Assembly (NCBI RefSeq): GCF_001638985.1
Contig: NW_017265145.1
Span: 1,288,715 to 1,352,714, forward strand
Source of the DNA: Phycomyces blakesleeanus NRRL 1555(-)
Lineage: Eukaryota; Mucoromycota; Mucoromycetes; Mucorales; Phycomycetaceae
DNA: 64,000 bases
Reading direction: 5' to 3'
Positions within the stretch are counted from its first letter, which is position 1. Each line of letters starts with the position of its first letter. Below the pieces are notes generated by a model that searched no databases, was not told the origin of the DNA, and saw nothing but the letters and a program-made list of their open reading frames with translations. Below are positions 46,600-57,860 of this stretch, one piece after another. The translations under genes were made by a program, and so were the position numbers.

Positions 46600-49500
46600 A
46601 TGTCCTCTGAACAAACAACAAGTAACTCTCCGGTCCTGACTGCCCAGAGCGATCTGAGCATGATGGAAGCCCCTGTCAACAACCAAGTCATCAACCATGC
46701 GGACCGCACCCTGCAAGCAATAGACCGCCTCAGGGAAATGCTGGCCACTTGTTCCTCGGCACTGGCAGATGCAATCGAACATAATATGCCTGAGGAGAAC
46801 AAGAACTCCATTCGCCAAACCATTGCAGCGACAGAAGGCGACCTGGTCATGCTGATCTCGGCCCATGGTCATCTAGTGCGCTCAAGTCCGGTTCAAGCTG
46901 AGCAAACCGCTCCTCAGTCTCGTCTGGTACCCCGCGAGCTTCCAGTATTTCAGTGGCAAGGCAACGAGTGGGACCACACACAAAAGGTCTATGCATCTAT
47001 CGAAGAATGCCTGGACAAGTTTGAGGATGTGCTGCACTCGTACAGCATGGACCTCAACGTCGACTGGCACCGCCTCCTCCCAATTGTATTGTCACGCGAG
47101 CAAAGATCCTGGTTTGACAACTACTTGCGCAGTTCCCCAGAACTCCCCTGGTCCTTTGCTCGGGATGCCTTCATCAAGGCATATGGAATCAATGACCTTG
47201 AGAGACGCGTTCAGCTCACACATGAGCTGATGCTCATGCGTATGCGAACCACAGAGTCCGTCAGCAACTATACGGACAGATATCAGAGGGTACGCCGCGA
47301 AGCTGATGTAGCCGATAATATGCAGGCTGCCATTGCCTACACTTCCACGCTGCTACCAGAGCTTGCACGCCAGGTCTCTCTCCTTCAGGTCAACATGCCC
47401 AGAGAAAAGCGTGACACAATTGACAAAGCTGCGTCTCTGGCCAGGTCTATTTACAGCACAGTATTCCTAACCGCCCGTAGCAATGAGCCCGTGGCCAGGG
47501 CACACACCTTGGGTTCTGAGCAGGTGTCCCGCACATCTTCTTCGTCTTCTGCTGGGCGCTCATCTGGTTCATCAAGGGAGAACGCTCAAAGCCGTGAGCG
47601 TTCAACTCACAAGAGATGCTCCCTACATGGTAAAGGTAACCATGACACTGAGGATTGTCGCATCCTCAAGAATGCACTTGCCACCAAGGGCGGCAATCGG
47701 GTGGAGAAGGCACCCCACGCCAACAAGTACGTTGGTTCGGCTCCCTGTCGTTGGTGCGGCGAAGTTTGGTCTCACAAACACCGCTGTTCTTCGGTCTCTG
47801 GTTCCTCCAGCTCTTCTGGTTCTGCGTCTGGCTCTCCCCGGGGTTCTGCTCCCCACTTCGCCGTCCGCTCCATCCACACTGTCACCAACGACAGTACTCC
47901 CTCAGATGCCAGCTCATCTGAGGACGACCAGTCCATGGTCATGGACTTTGAACAGTGCTCCACATGTAAGTATACAAGCACTCACACAGATCACAATAAA
48001 CGATCTACTCACTCCTATCTTGTTCCTATCTCTTTAGAGGAGGAGAAACTGTGGGCATTGGTGGACACAGGGGCTACTATCAGTTCCGTCAGCACCAAGA
48101 TCTGTAGCAAGTTGGGCTGGCCCACAATTCCGCGCAACGGAAAAATTGTGTTGGCCACTAACAACGCTATAGCTCATAGACTAGGAGTAACAAAACCAAT
48201 AAAAGTTTTTTATAACAACAAGCATATTATACATTCATTTGAAGTTTTGGATCTTGCTGAGAACATAGATGTTAGCATTGGTACAGATTTAATGCCAAGT
48301 CTAGGTATTCATTTACTTGGACTAGCAGAGAGTTGGTACGGTTCTAATACACCTCAGACTCCAACACCCATAGCAGAAATAGAAAAACCCAATAATGCAC
48401 CAGCTGGCACACCCACTGAACACTCTCAATTCATGAAGGCTCTACTACCCTTTATTAAAGCAAATGAAGCCATACCCATCACTTCATTTTGTACAGTTAA
48501 GGAATCTATTGTACGACTACCAACACCTCCAGGCCAAGTAGTCTATAGACGACAGTATCCTATAGCTTTACAACTTGTTCCACTGATGGCCAAACATATA
48601 AACCAATGGCTTACTGATGGCACCATACAAAGGGCACCCGTCAATACTAAGTGGAACAGCCCACTTACATTCGCTCCTAAAAAAGATGAGTTTGGTAATC
48701 CCACAGGCAAGCGTCCTTGCTTAGATCCCAGAGCCATCAACACTCTGCTACCTGACGACAGATTCCCTCTGCCACTCATCTCTGAACTCTTTCACAGGCT
48801 ACGAGGTGCAACAATCTTCACTACGCTAGACCTCAAGAGTGCCTTTCATCGATTCAAAATTTATGAAGACGATAGACACAAGACTACATTCACGTTTGAA
48901 GGCAATCAGTATATGTTTCGAGGATGTCCCTTTGGTCTCAAGCCATTGTCGTCCAAGTTTCAGCGAGTAGTCAATTTGATTTATCACGATACTCCATACG
49001 TCACTGCATTTGTCGACGACATCGTAGTTTTTTCCACTAACATGTCTGACCATGTTAAACACGTCCAAACGGCTATTCAAAAGCTCACGGATGTCAATCT
49101 CATTCTCAATCCGCAGAAATGTCACTTTGCACAAACTTCTGTATCGTTACTGGGTTTTACTGTAAGCACTAGAGGTATTGATCTTGATGCTCGCAAGGTT
49201 CACAATGCTACCATGTGGCCACAACCCAAGTCTGGCAAAGACATTCAACGCTTCATGGGTCTCGTCAACTATTTTCGTGAGCACATTCCCAACTTGTCGC
49301 AACTGTCTTCTCCTCTGGACAAACTACGCAATGCTGACTCACTACACGGGTTATGGACAGAAGAACAAACGCAAGCTTTTTCCAAGCTCAAAATTGCACT
49401 TACACACGCACCAGTACTAAGCCACCCTGACACAACCCAACCATTTCTGGTTGCCACAGACGCCTCCAACACAGGTATAGGCGCCGTGCTCTATCAGATT

Positions 49501-51258
49501 ATAGACAACCAATATCGCTACATTGGTTTTATGGCACGGTCACTTTCCAAATCTGAACGCAACTATCCTGTCACCAAACGCGAACTTTTGGGCATCGTTT
49601 ATGCTTTGGCTAAATTCCATAAGTTCTTGTGGGGTAACAAGTTCACGTTGTACACGGATCACAAGGCTCTCACGTACCTTCACACGCAAGAAATTGCCAA
49701 CCCTATGATGATAAACTGGCTTGATGTACTCTGCGACTATACTTATGACATAGTCCACCGCCCTGGCATTGACAATGTATTGCCGGATGTTTTATCGCGC
49801 CTTTTCACCTCGGAAAAACCGCTGGGGGAGGGTAAAACCGTAGAAATCTCTACGAAACATCCAACAAAGGACAGAAAACACAAAACACATGCCATTCAAC
49901 GCATGCATAGCACAAGTGACATGATAACACCACCGGTCAAAGACAGACAGAATCTGCTCGACCAAGCACATCTACTTGGCCACTTTGGCACAGATGCCAT
50001 AGTAAATGCTATACACAGTGACGGACTACACTGGACTAATCTCAAGCAAGAGGCAACAGAAACAGTAAAGCGCTGCTTGAATTGCCAACGGTTCAATGTC
50101 TCAAAACACGGCTATCATCCGCTGAAGCCTATTACAGCCAGTCAACCAGGTGAACACTGGGCCATAGACTTAGCTGGCCCATACACCACCTCGCACAATG
50201 GCAATCATTACATGCTAGTAATGGTTGACATCTTTTCCCGATTCTGCATACTCCGCGCAATTCCAGATAAGACATCTTTAACAATTGCAAAACAACTCAT
50301 TCAAATCTTTTGCGACTTCGGCCTACCCAAGGTTTTACAGTCAGATAATGGTACCGAGTTTGTCAACGAACTCGTCAAGACTTTCACAAATACAGCAGGA
50401 ATTGATCATCGGCTTGTAACACCCTATCATCCGCGAGCAAATGGAGTTGCTGAAAAATGGGTACACACAGCCAAGGAAGTCATCAACAAGAGAACACAGG
50501 GAGCAAAGCGAGACTGGGACATATACATCCCAAGCACACAGCTAGCCATAAATAGCAAACATGCTAAGCTACATGGCACACGCCCATTCACTCTAATGTT
50601 TGCAAGACAACCAAACGATTTTGCTGATTACAGAAAAACAGAGAGCACGCACAACGCTCCTAACAGTCTACCAGATATGAAAAAAAGAATTGAACAAATG
50701 GAGACTGTCGTATTCCCAGCAATCTGCGAACGCATCAAAGCTACACAAGCTGCTGATAAAGGAAAACACGACAAAGACCATAAAATAATAATGGAGTTCC
50801 CGAACGACAGCAACGTGATGATAAAGAACATATTAAGAAAGTCTAAGATGGACCCAAGATATGAAGGACCATTCACAGTCAAGGGCAGAACAAAGGGAGG
50901 CAGCTACATTTTGCAAGACGAAACGGGAGCACTTCTATCACGAAACATCCCACCTTCGCAGATAAAGCTGATCTCACAAGATACTGTTATATCTCCAGAT
51001 AGCTTTTACGAGATACAGGCTATCATTGATCATCGTCAAGAAAAAGGCGACTACCTTTACAGAGTGCGCTGGAAAAACTATGCACCAGATCAAGACACTT
51101 GGGAGCCCACAAGCAATTTCAACGATCTGAGCATAATTGACAAATATTGGCAAAGACGAGGTCCAGAGAAACCCACCAATAAATCTACAATTATACATAA
51201 CAAGCGTACACATCCAATACAAGAGCCTACACGCTTTAGCAAACGTACACGCAAATAA
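46600..51258 (+). CDS. Ty3-C Gag-Pol polyprotein with chromodomain, intact
   Basis: 1552 residues in one frame. Gag is about 1-400 with two Cys/His clusters (CSLHGKGNHDTEDC about 340, CRWCGEVWSHKHRC about 383). Aspartic protease ALVDTGATIS is at about 486. RT shows TTLDLKSAFHRFKI (about 741) and FVDDIVVF (about 804). RNase H ATDASNTGIGAVL is at about 952. The integrase zinc domain is about 1124-1167 (HLLGHFG...CLNCQ). The integrase core has D in AIDLAGPY (about 1190), D in SDNGTEF (about 1249) and E in NGVAEKW (about 1284). A chromodomain (YEIQAIIDHRQ...YRVRWKNY..DTWEP) is at about 1469-1520. All catalytic residues are present. Gag and Pol share one frame with no shift. The first ATG is 46600, 51 bp after the LTR. 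The chromodomain probably guides integration to heterochromatin. Confidence 0.97.
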   Translation: MSSEQTTSNSPVLTAQSDLSMMEAPVNNQVINHADRTLQAIDRLREMLATCSSALADAIEHNMPEENKNSIRQTIAATEGDLVMLISAHGHLVRSSPVQAEQTAPQSRLVPRELPVFQWQGNEWDHTQKVYASIEECLDKFEDVLHSYSMDLNVDWHRLLPIVLSREQRSWFDNYLRSSPELPWSFARDAFIKAYGINDLERRVQLTHELMLMRMRTTESVSNYTDRYQRVRREADVADNMQAAIAYTSTLLPELARQVSLLQVNMPREKRDTIDKAASLARSIYSTVFLTARSNEPVARAHTLGSEQVSRTSSSSSAGRSSGSSRENAQSRERSTHKRCSLHGKGNHDTEDCRILKNALATKGGNRVEKAPHANKYVGSAPCRWCGEVWSHKHRCSSVSGSSSSSGSASGSPRGSAPHFAVRSIHTVTNDSTPSDASSSEDDQSMVMDFEQCSTCKYTSTHTDHNKRSTHSYLVPISLEEEKLWALVDTGATISSVSTKICSKLGWPTIPRNGKIVLATNNAIAHRLGVTKPIKVFYNNKHIIHSFEVLDLAENIDVSIGTDLMPSLGIHLLGLAESWYGSNTPQTPTPIAEIEKPNNAPAGTPTEHSQFMKALLPFIKANEAIPITSFCTVKESIVRLPTPPGQVVYRRQYPIALQLVPLMAKHINQWLTDGTIQRAPVNTKWNSPLTFAPKKDEFGNPTGKRPCLDPRAINTLLPDDRFPLPLISELFHRLRGATIFTTLDLKSAFHRFKIYEDDRHKTTFTFEGNQYMFRGCPFGLKPLSSKFQRVVNLIYHDTPYVTAFVDDIVVFSTNMSDHVKHVQTAIQKLTDVNLILNPQKCHFAQTSVSLLGFTVSTRGIDLDARKVHNATMWPQPKSGKDIQRFMGLVNYFREHIPNLSQLSSPLDKLRNADSLHGLWTEEQTQAFSKLKIALTHAPVLSHPDTTQPFLVATDASNTGIGAVLYQIIDNQYRYIGFMARSLSKSERNYPVTKRELLGIVYALAKFHKFLWGNKFTLYTDHKALTYLHTQEIANPMMINWLDVLCDYTYDIVHRPGIDNVLPDVLSRLFTSEKPLGEGKTVEISTKHPTKDRKHKTHAIQRMHSTSDMITPPVKDRQNLLDQAHLLGHFGTDAIVNAIHSDGLHWTNLKQEATETVKRCLNCQRFNVSKHGYHPLKPITASQPGEHWAIDLAGPYTTSHNGNHYMLVMVDIFSRFCILRAIPDKTSLTIAKQLIQIFCDFGLPKVLQSDNGTEFVNELVKTFTNTAGIDHRLVTPYHPRANGVAEKWVHTAKEVINKRTQGAKRDWDIYIPSTQLAINSKHAKLHGTRPFTLMFARQPNDFADYRKTESTHNAPNSLPDMKKRIEQMETVVFPAICERIKATQAADKGKHDKDHKIIMEFPNDSNVMIKNILRKSKMDPRYEGPFTVKGRTKGGSYILQDETGALLSRNIPPSQIKLISQDTVISPDSFYEIQAIIDHRQEKGDYLYRVRWKNYAPDQDTWEPTSNFNDLSIIDKYWQRRGPEKPTNKSTIIHNKRTHPIQEPTRFSKRTRK

Positions 51259-51331
51259 ACAACAGCAACATTGCAGACACATATACCTCCGCATGCAATT
51301 CAAACGGTTGTACCAACCTGGAGGGGGGTAA

Positions 51332-51734
51332 TGTTGTATCCAACATAATCGTAGATTTAAATTAAAAGTACAGACACTCAATAAATACGTACATTGAGTT
51401 ACCGACAACTAGTAACGATACTAAAAGATATACCTTCCCTTATACAAGGAAATTACGTAAAGAACATACTAAGACAAATACTAAGACTCTAGTCAATAAC
51501 ACTAAAAACATAAGAACTAAATCATAGAAGATAATGATAGAGAAACAGACATTACATGATATCATCATATCACCACCAAGCTAAATACAATGTCTATATA
51601 AACGCACAATACTAATAGCAATAGAACAGCATCTCTTTTCTGATTCTTGCACTTCTTCTAATAAAACAAAGTCTCACCGTACTCTCGTCTGCACTCGTTT
51701 TATTTTATATCTTATTTTTACCTCATACATAACA
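51332..51734 (+). repeat. 3' LTR of Ty3-C
   Basis: 403 bp, one difference from the 5' LTR. Followed by target duplication CATAT at 51735-51739. Confidence 0.96.
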
Positions 51735-51739
51735 CATAT

Positions 51740-53012
51740 AAAAGAAGGGATACTTATGCACTTGTATACACCTGTCTGCACCTGTCTGCAGTAGCTCATG
51801 TGAACATGATACAGTCTTTTTGTGTTGACACAACAAAAGTGTAAGAAATATAAAGATAAAATGAATTAGACATTAAATCAATATTATATGTATAAATGTT
51901 CATACTTTGCACCATCTACATATTAAACGTTTTAAAGTATATGATAAAATAATATAACTCTATACATATTGCAGATATAGCATAAAAATTGGTTAAAGTT
52001 CTCAATGACAAAACTCTGTACCAGTTAAAATTATAACTTTAAATATACTCTACAGTAGCTATATAACATCTGAACATCATATAGTTAATTAGCCACTTTT
52101 TATCAACATTAAAGTAAATGTTATGATACTCAAGTCCATATCATACTTATTATTATTATCGACTAAAACGCGTTTTGATTGATGCTGTCATTGAAGGTAA
52201 AAATAATTTTAACTGTCATTACTATTATTTACCAAGGGGCATTTTTGACTGAAACCATACATTTTTGAAAAAGGTATGCTTTAACTCACATTGGCACTTT
52301 CAATTAACACCTCTTTTGATCAGTAGTGCTTATCTTGATGATGTCAGTAAAAGAGTATCAGACTATAGCCCTCATTAGCTATATCTATTTCTTTATGTTT
52401 TATACATAAACAAGAAAGTAATGCTATTAGCTAAATATATATTCACTATCTCAAAAATACTATTAGTACAACACAGATAATATAAATATGTCTTTTCTAC
52501 CAATGTGTTTAGATAGTACTACTTTTTTTAAACTGTTAATTATTAGAAGGCTGTTTTTCTTTGCCTTTGGTATTAGAGAGTAATTAATAATTTATTTAAA
52601 AAAAAACATAAATTATTTGGTCGTTAATTATCCTAAATATACATATACCTCTTTATAAAGCCCAAAGAATATCTAATTGCTCACAAGTAAAGAGTATGTG
52701 TCTGTTTCATCAGTGCTCTTTTAATGGTACCCCTTTGTCAACCAAGAAGTATTTTAACTTACATCATAATTATTAATGAAGAAGAATCTTTCCAATCACA
52801 GGAATTATTTACTGACAGGTGTTTCACCTAGCATTGACATTACTGTAATCATTGCTATATCATCACTATGAGAGAGAAAAAGAAAAAGAGCCGCAAGCAT
52901 TTTGGTTAAAAAATAAAGAGTATATAAAGATGTCTTTTACATTTAATGAATAGCACCAAAATCCTCTTCGCAGTTTTATTTTATATATTACATACGTATC
53001 AACCCAACCAAT
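51740..53012. other. P4 interior right of Ty3-C, no gene seen
   Basis: AT-rich sequence with frequent stops in all frames, leading up to the zinc-finger exon of transposase b. Probably the upstream region of that gene. Confidence 0.5.
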
Positions 53013-53564
53013 ATGTCTTCTTCCAACGCCAGCCAGCAGAGAGATAGAATATCTACACAGCAATACCAATGTGATCAATGTGTCTTGTTTTTTGATAACT
53101 ATCAGAAGCTGCAAAACCACAAGAGAATTCACAGAGGAGATTCAGCAACAATGACTGAAATTGACCAGTCTATTCTGGATGATGTTGACATGTACCATGA
53201 CGAAAATGATATTAGTAATGAAGATGAATCTGTTAGCAATTCAGGTAATGAAAAGAGCTGTAATTGTATTATTTATTTTCCAATTACTAAATAATGTATT
53301 ACAGAATATACTATGGAGTCTATGGAGCTTGATAATACTATTTCATATAAGTGCGCATGTAATTTTGAGGATAGTGAGGGTGAAGCTCACATTTATGACA
53401 GCAGCCAAATCAGTACAAATACTTTTACTAAGGCCGAGTTGATGAGTATTCATCTGTCTCAATTGATGCTACAGCATAGAATTGCTAGAGCAGCATATAG
53501 AGACATTGTTCAATTTATAAACACTGTCATCTGAGACCATGACAATATAATGATGGGTAAAATA

Positions 53565-54909
53565 CAGTACCGAAAAGAAATGTTTCGCCCATTTTGACAT
53601 CTGCCATGGATGGTAAAGAAGATATCACAACTTCAAATCCCTTTCTAAAGATGTACAATACGTATTGAAATATAATACTTGGAACAATAAAAGTGAAAGA
53701 CATATATATTAATAATGTAAAAAAAAGATACAGTTTTAATAGCAGATTTACTTAAATTTCTTTCTCTTAAGTAAGGCCAATCGATTTGGCATATTCAAGC
53801 AGCATCTTCTACAAGTTTTTGCTGATATTTTGTTCTACTCTTCCAACAAAGCAGCCTTCAGCTCATTCAGAGAATTTGGTCTGGGGCGTCTTGCTCTGAT
53901 TCTGTGATCAATGATTCCCCATATATTCTCAATGGGGCTAAGGTCAGGGCTGTTGGGTGGCCATTGCAAAACATCAATACCATGTTTTTTCTTGAACTTT
54001 CCTGCAACTTTTGATTTATGCGCCTTGGCATTAGCTTCCTGGAACTTGTAGCTACCGCTGCTAGGTACAGGAAGAGCATGCAAGAATGGAAGAAAATGGT
54101 CTCGAAGAACTTCTACATATCTTGGACCGTCCATGTTTTCATCTACAAAAACAAGTGGACTAAGTCCTCCTGACCAGATACACCCCCAGACCATAACCAA
54201 TCCACCATTTCCTTGCATCTTTGGGACAAAGTGATCCATATCAAACCTCTTACCAGTTTTGCGCCAGAGTTTTCTGCTTGAATTTTTCTTATACAGCACA
54301 AATGACAACTCGTCACTCCAGATAGCCGTTTCCCACTGTTTATTCCAGTCTTTCACGGTTTTGTACCAAGCTCGGCATTTGGCAATGTGTGCCTTGGTAA
54401 GAAAAGGCTTTGACATAGGTTTACGGCAAAAATAGTCCATGCTGTGCAAAGCTTTACGCATGGTAACCTTGCTGACATTCTATCCCGTGTCAGCACTAGC
54501 ATCATCAACAAGATCATCTAACATTGACCACCTGTCTTTTTTGAGATTCGAGACAATACGTCTTTTGTCTCTAGGTGTGAGGATCTGTGGTCTTCCAGAA
54601 GACTTTCTGTTATCGGCAGTTCCTCTTTCTTTATATCTCTTTAAAAAATATCAAACCGTTGATTTGGGTACATTCAGCTTGGCTGAAATGCTGGCAACAT
54701 TATTTCCAGCAAGTTGAAGACCAAGGATCTTTTCTTTTGTCAAATCTGAAAGCACATTATAGGGCCCATGAGAGTTATTCTTTTGTGTGTTTGGCATTAT
54801 GGTAGATTTGTTAATTAGTTTTTTAAGACGTTGAAAAATATAAAATATAGGTTATAAAGCAAAGGTGCAAATAGCGCGCCAGGGTGCAAAACATTTCTTT
54901 CTCAGACTG
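53565..54909 (-). mobile_element. Tc1/mariner transposon Tc1-1
   Basis: 1345 bp with TA on both sides (53563-53564, 54910-54911). Inverted ends begin CAGTACCGAAAAGAAATGTT at the left and CAGTCTGAGAAAGAAATGTT at the right (minus strand). It carries one transposase gene on the minus strand and interrupts transposase b of P4. Confidence 0.9.
53835..54797 (-). pseudogene. Tc1/mariner DD34E-type transposase of Tc1-1
   Basis: Minus strand, starting MPNTQKNNSHG. A helix-turn-helix region follows (SISAKLNVPKSTV, stop at 54655-54657, YFLKRYKERG; then KSSGRPQILTPRD). A second stop lies at 54481-54483. The catalytic domain has WSDELSF with the first Asp, LVMVWGCIWSGG, and SPDLSPIENIWG holding the third acidic position. 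The second catalytic site reads FQEANAKAH where this family usually has Q-x-D-N-A-P-x-H, so the second Asp is an Ala. With two stops and a lost catalytic residue it cannot be active. Confidence 0.88.
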
Positions 54910-57137
54910 TATTATATTTTCTGTTACCTTGTACTTTAATTCCAGATCACTAACATATAGTGATATTGTTTGTTTTTTTAAAACCTGGGGCTAAGATCAA
55001 TCATGGCGAAACTGTTGATGCTTTGCTCAAGTCAAAGTCAAGTGTCAAAGGCCATGAGTATGATGTCTGCTCTAGTGGTTGTCAATTGTATGGCATTAAT
55101 GACGACCAGGAATCTTGTGTTGACTGCGGCAAACTGCGATACAAGACTGATCCCAATCAAAGTCAGGCACCAGCTGCCAGTATGAAACTTATGTCAGTCA
55201 GGGATATGCTTTCTCAAATGTTGACAGATCTAGCCACAAGAGAACTCCTCTATTACAGAGCAAACCGGGAATCTGTAGCTGGTCAGCTAACCAACATTTT
55301 TGATGGTGACAATTACAAGCAGTTGGTGCAGCAGGGCCTGTTCTCTAATCCCAATGATATTGCCATTGGGCTTTATACCAATGGGTTTGTCAATCAAAAG
55401 AAAGGCAAAAACTCATATAATATCATCCATTGCATAATATTCAACCTAGACCCATCCATCAGATAATTAATTAATTTATTACTATTTATTATTAATATTA
55501 CATTTTTTTTAAAAAAAAAGTTACTAATAAAATACTTAGATATACCAACAAATATCTTTTGCAACTCGCAATCTTGCCTGGTCCCAAGAAGCTGACTCAT
55601 TTGGACTCCTTTCTTATACCCATCATCAATGAATTGTGAGATCTTGAGGCACATGGCTTGGTTGTCAAGCACAATGGAGTGGAGCATTGCAGATCCAAGG
55701 TCTATCTGCTGCTTACTTCTGACGATATTCCAGCTGTAGCTGATATGGCCCACATTGGTTCTCATACAAGTTTATTTGGTTGCCGTTTTTGTGAGACCAA
55801 AGGCAAATGCCCTACTAACAGACGGCATGGCATGTACTTTGATGACATTTCCACCCAGTTAAGACCTTTGGAAGACTTCAAAGTAGGCAACCCTGTAAGT
55901 ATACAAATGTTCAATTAGCCATCTTTTTTTCATACTAAATAACTGCTTGTAATAGTCGAAGAACATATACCAGCCAAGCATATATGCCCAACTCTCAACC
56001 TTCTCCGGATCATCATTTTTTGTATTAGATGAACTTCATTTAATTGCAAGAGGGATTAGAAAGCTTGTATATGACCTGATTACTGTCACCCTCACAAAGG
56101 AAATCAAATTTTATTATACCCATCCAGACAATACCCTCAATACCACCAAATAATCTTTTCATATACCAAGAGCAGACCTTGTAACAAATGGAAACTGTAT
56201 CACCAGCTCACAAAAATATATACCCACCTCATTTCAAGGCAGTTTTGACAACGTATTTGCCAAGATCGACGGTACTCACACAGTTGACTGGCTTGACTTT
56301 CTCTTATACCTTGTCCCCACTTTGGTCGTGCCTTATTTACCAAATAGGGCTGTCAAAACAGCCCTATTATCTCTTGTGAAAGGTTGCGTGCTTACCTTGC
56401 AATGGACATTGACATCAGAATTGCTTGACAAGATGGAGTCGTAAGTTATTATACTTCTCATATATTATCATTACAAATAGCTGATTATTACCATTTTTTA
56501 AATATTAATAATAGATACTTCAAGCACTGACACTCGTTTTTATACCAACAAGTTCAGAATAATACCCTGTCTCATAGTGTTTCCGACCAGTGCAACATTA
56601 CCTGGTCCATATACCCTATATCATCAAGCAGCAAGGCCCCCTGCAATGCTACTCCACTTGCTCAATGGAGAGAGTAATTGGCGTCTTCTCCAAATTGATA
56701 AAGTCCAAATCAAAGGGTGGCCGAAATGCCAGTTTTCTCGTCAAGCAATTTGCAATTCACAATTATACCAACATGGCAATCAGCATCTGTGATGAAATCA
56801 ACCTCATTCGGCCAAAGCCATATGGAAGAGAAAGCTACATGGACCTTCCTAATGATCCTAGTAGTGCGCAGTTATGGGAGCCATTTCATCAGTTTGTTAA
56901 TTTGAACAATGATTTGGTGGAAGGTGTAGGCGGCCCTAGTGTGAAGGAAGCTTTATTGAAATACTACCGGAGAACAACAGGCTTGACTGGCCATGAGTTT
57001 GGTGACTCTGTTGTTGTTGTAGCTGCACGTCTGTGGATGGACTTGACTGTATATTCCTCATGTATGTACCAAAGAAAGAAAAACAAGACCAGCCGTGGCA
57101 ACCATTACGTGATGTTTACTTGCCTCTATAGAAAGTA

Positions 57138-57860
57138 AGTATAATATCTTTCGATATACAATCAAAAGTTGCTTACATTCTATTTATTTAATTTTTTAAC
57201 AACCATAATATAATTGTTCACACCTGGCTCGTCGGTACAGTACAGTTCTACTTTTAGCATGTAGATTTCCATGGCTTCCCACACTTTCTTGCTTTTGTGG
57301 AGGTCATGAAGGAACATGACGTGGCTGGCCATGACTCATCAGTACCTATTGTCAAACAATAGTCACAAAGCACCTGTACACTAGGCTACCAAACGCAACC
57401 AACTTATGCAACTATAAGTGAAAATGACATTTGTCATCAAGTTGGTCTGGTCCAATACCCACCAAATGGAAACCAGTTTTATATAATTGTGCCCTATTAT
57501 ATCTTTAACAACAACATGCGCATTACTAAAGGCAATCTTTTTATTCTGTAATCCTTTTTATTTTTATCTTATTTTTCTATATGCTCTATATCCTTATATC
57601 TTTTATATTTCTTATATCCTCCTTGTATCTTATATTCTTTTTTTAATTTTCTCTATTTCTTATGTTTTTTTAATCTCTATATGCCCCGTCTTTCTTTTCT
57701 TCTTTATATACTCCAGTTTTTTTTCTATTCTCTATACATTTTATGCTTTTCTCTCCATTCTCTATATGCTCTATACGCCATTACGCAATTTAAATAAAAT
57801 CAAATTGCCAATTCATCAAGATAAAAAGAATATCTAAAAAAAGAACATAGTTTAAAAATA
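57138..57860. other. P4 right arm, tail of transposase b and spacer
   Basis: 57200-57480 may hold a last, degraded exon. 57487-57837 is a T-rich stretch whose open frame encodes only hydrophobic low-complexity sequence. No gene supported. Confidence 0.45.

Larger units (their letters stand above)
46147..51734 (+). mobile_element. Ty3/gypsy chromovirus Ty3-C, apparently complete
   Basis: 5588 bp with 403-bp LTRs (46147-46549 and 51332-51734) differing by one base by eye (G at 46352, A at 51537). A 5-bp target duplication CATAT is present (46142-46146, 51735-51739), and the polypurine tract GGAGGGGGG precedes the 3' LTR. One uninterrupted gag-pol frame of 1552 codons fills the interior. It is the youngest and best candidate for an active element here. 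Inserted in CACTA P4. Confidence 0.97.
53013..57137 (+). pseudogene. TNP2-like transposase b of P4 with C2H2 finger, split by Tc1-1
   Basis: Exon 1 (53013-about 53244) encodes a canonical C2H2 finger, CDQC-x12-HKRIH, at about residues 20-42, then an acidic stretch. After a GT-AG intron, exon 2 (about 53305-53534) has ELMSIHLSQLMLQHRIA. Tc1-1 is inserted at 53565. The gene resumes at about 54975: GHEYDVCSSGCQLYG, CVDCGKLRY, then about 55690-55895 (SDDIPAVADMAHIGSHTSLF, GCRFCETKGKC), 55957-56153 (FVLDELHLIARGIRKLVYDL), about 56250-56440 (TVDWLDFLLYLVPTLVV) and 56600-57137 (IKQQGPLQCYSTCSMERVIG). Stops and frame breaks are scattered. TVDWLDFLLYLVPT matches transposase a, so the two are homologous. 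Inactive. Confidence 0.78.

Noticed and set aside
57487..57837. Open frame encoding a strongly hydrophobic protein
   Set aside because: T-rich low-complexity DNA gives Phe/Leu/Ile/Tyr runs; no start context or homologous copy.
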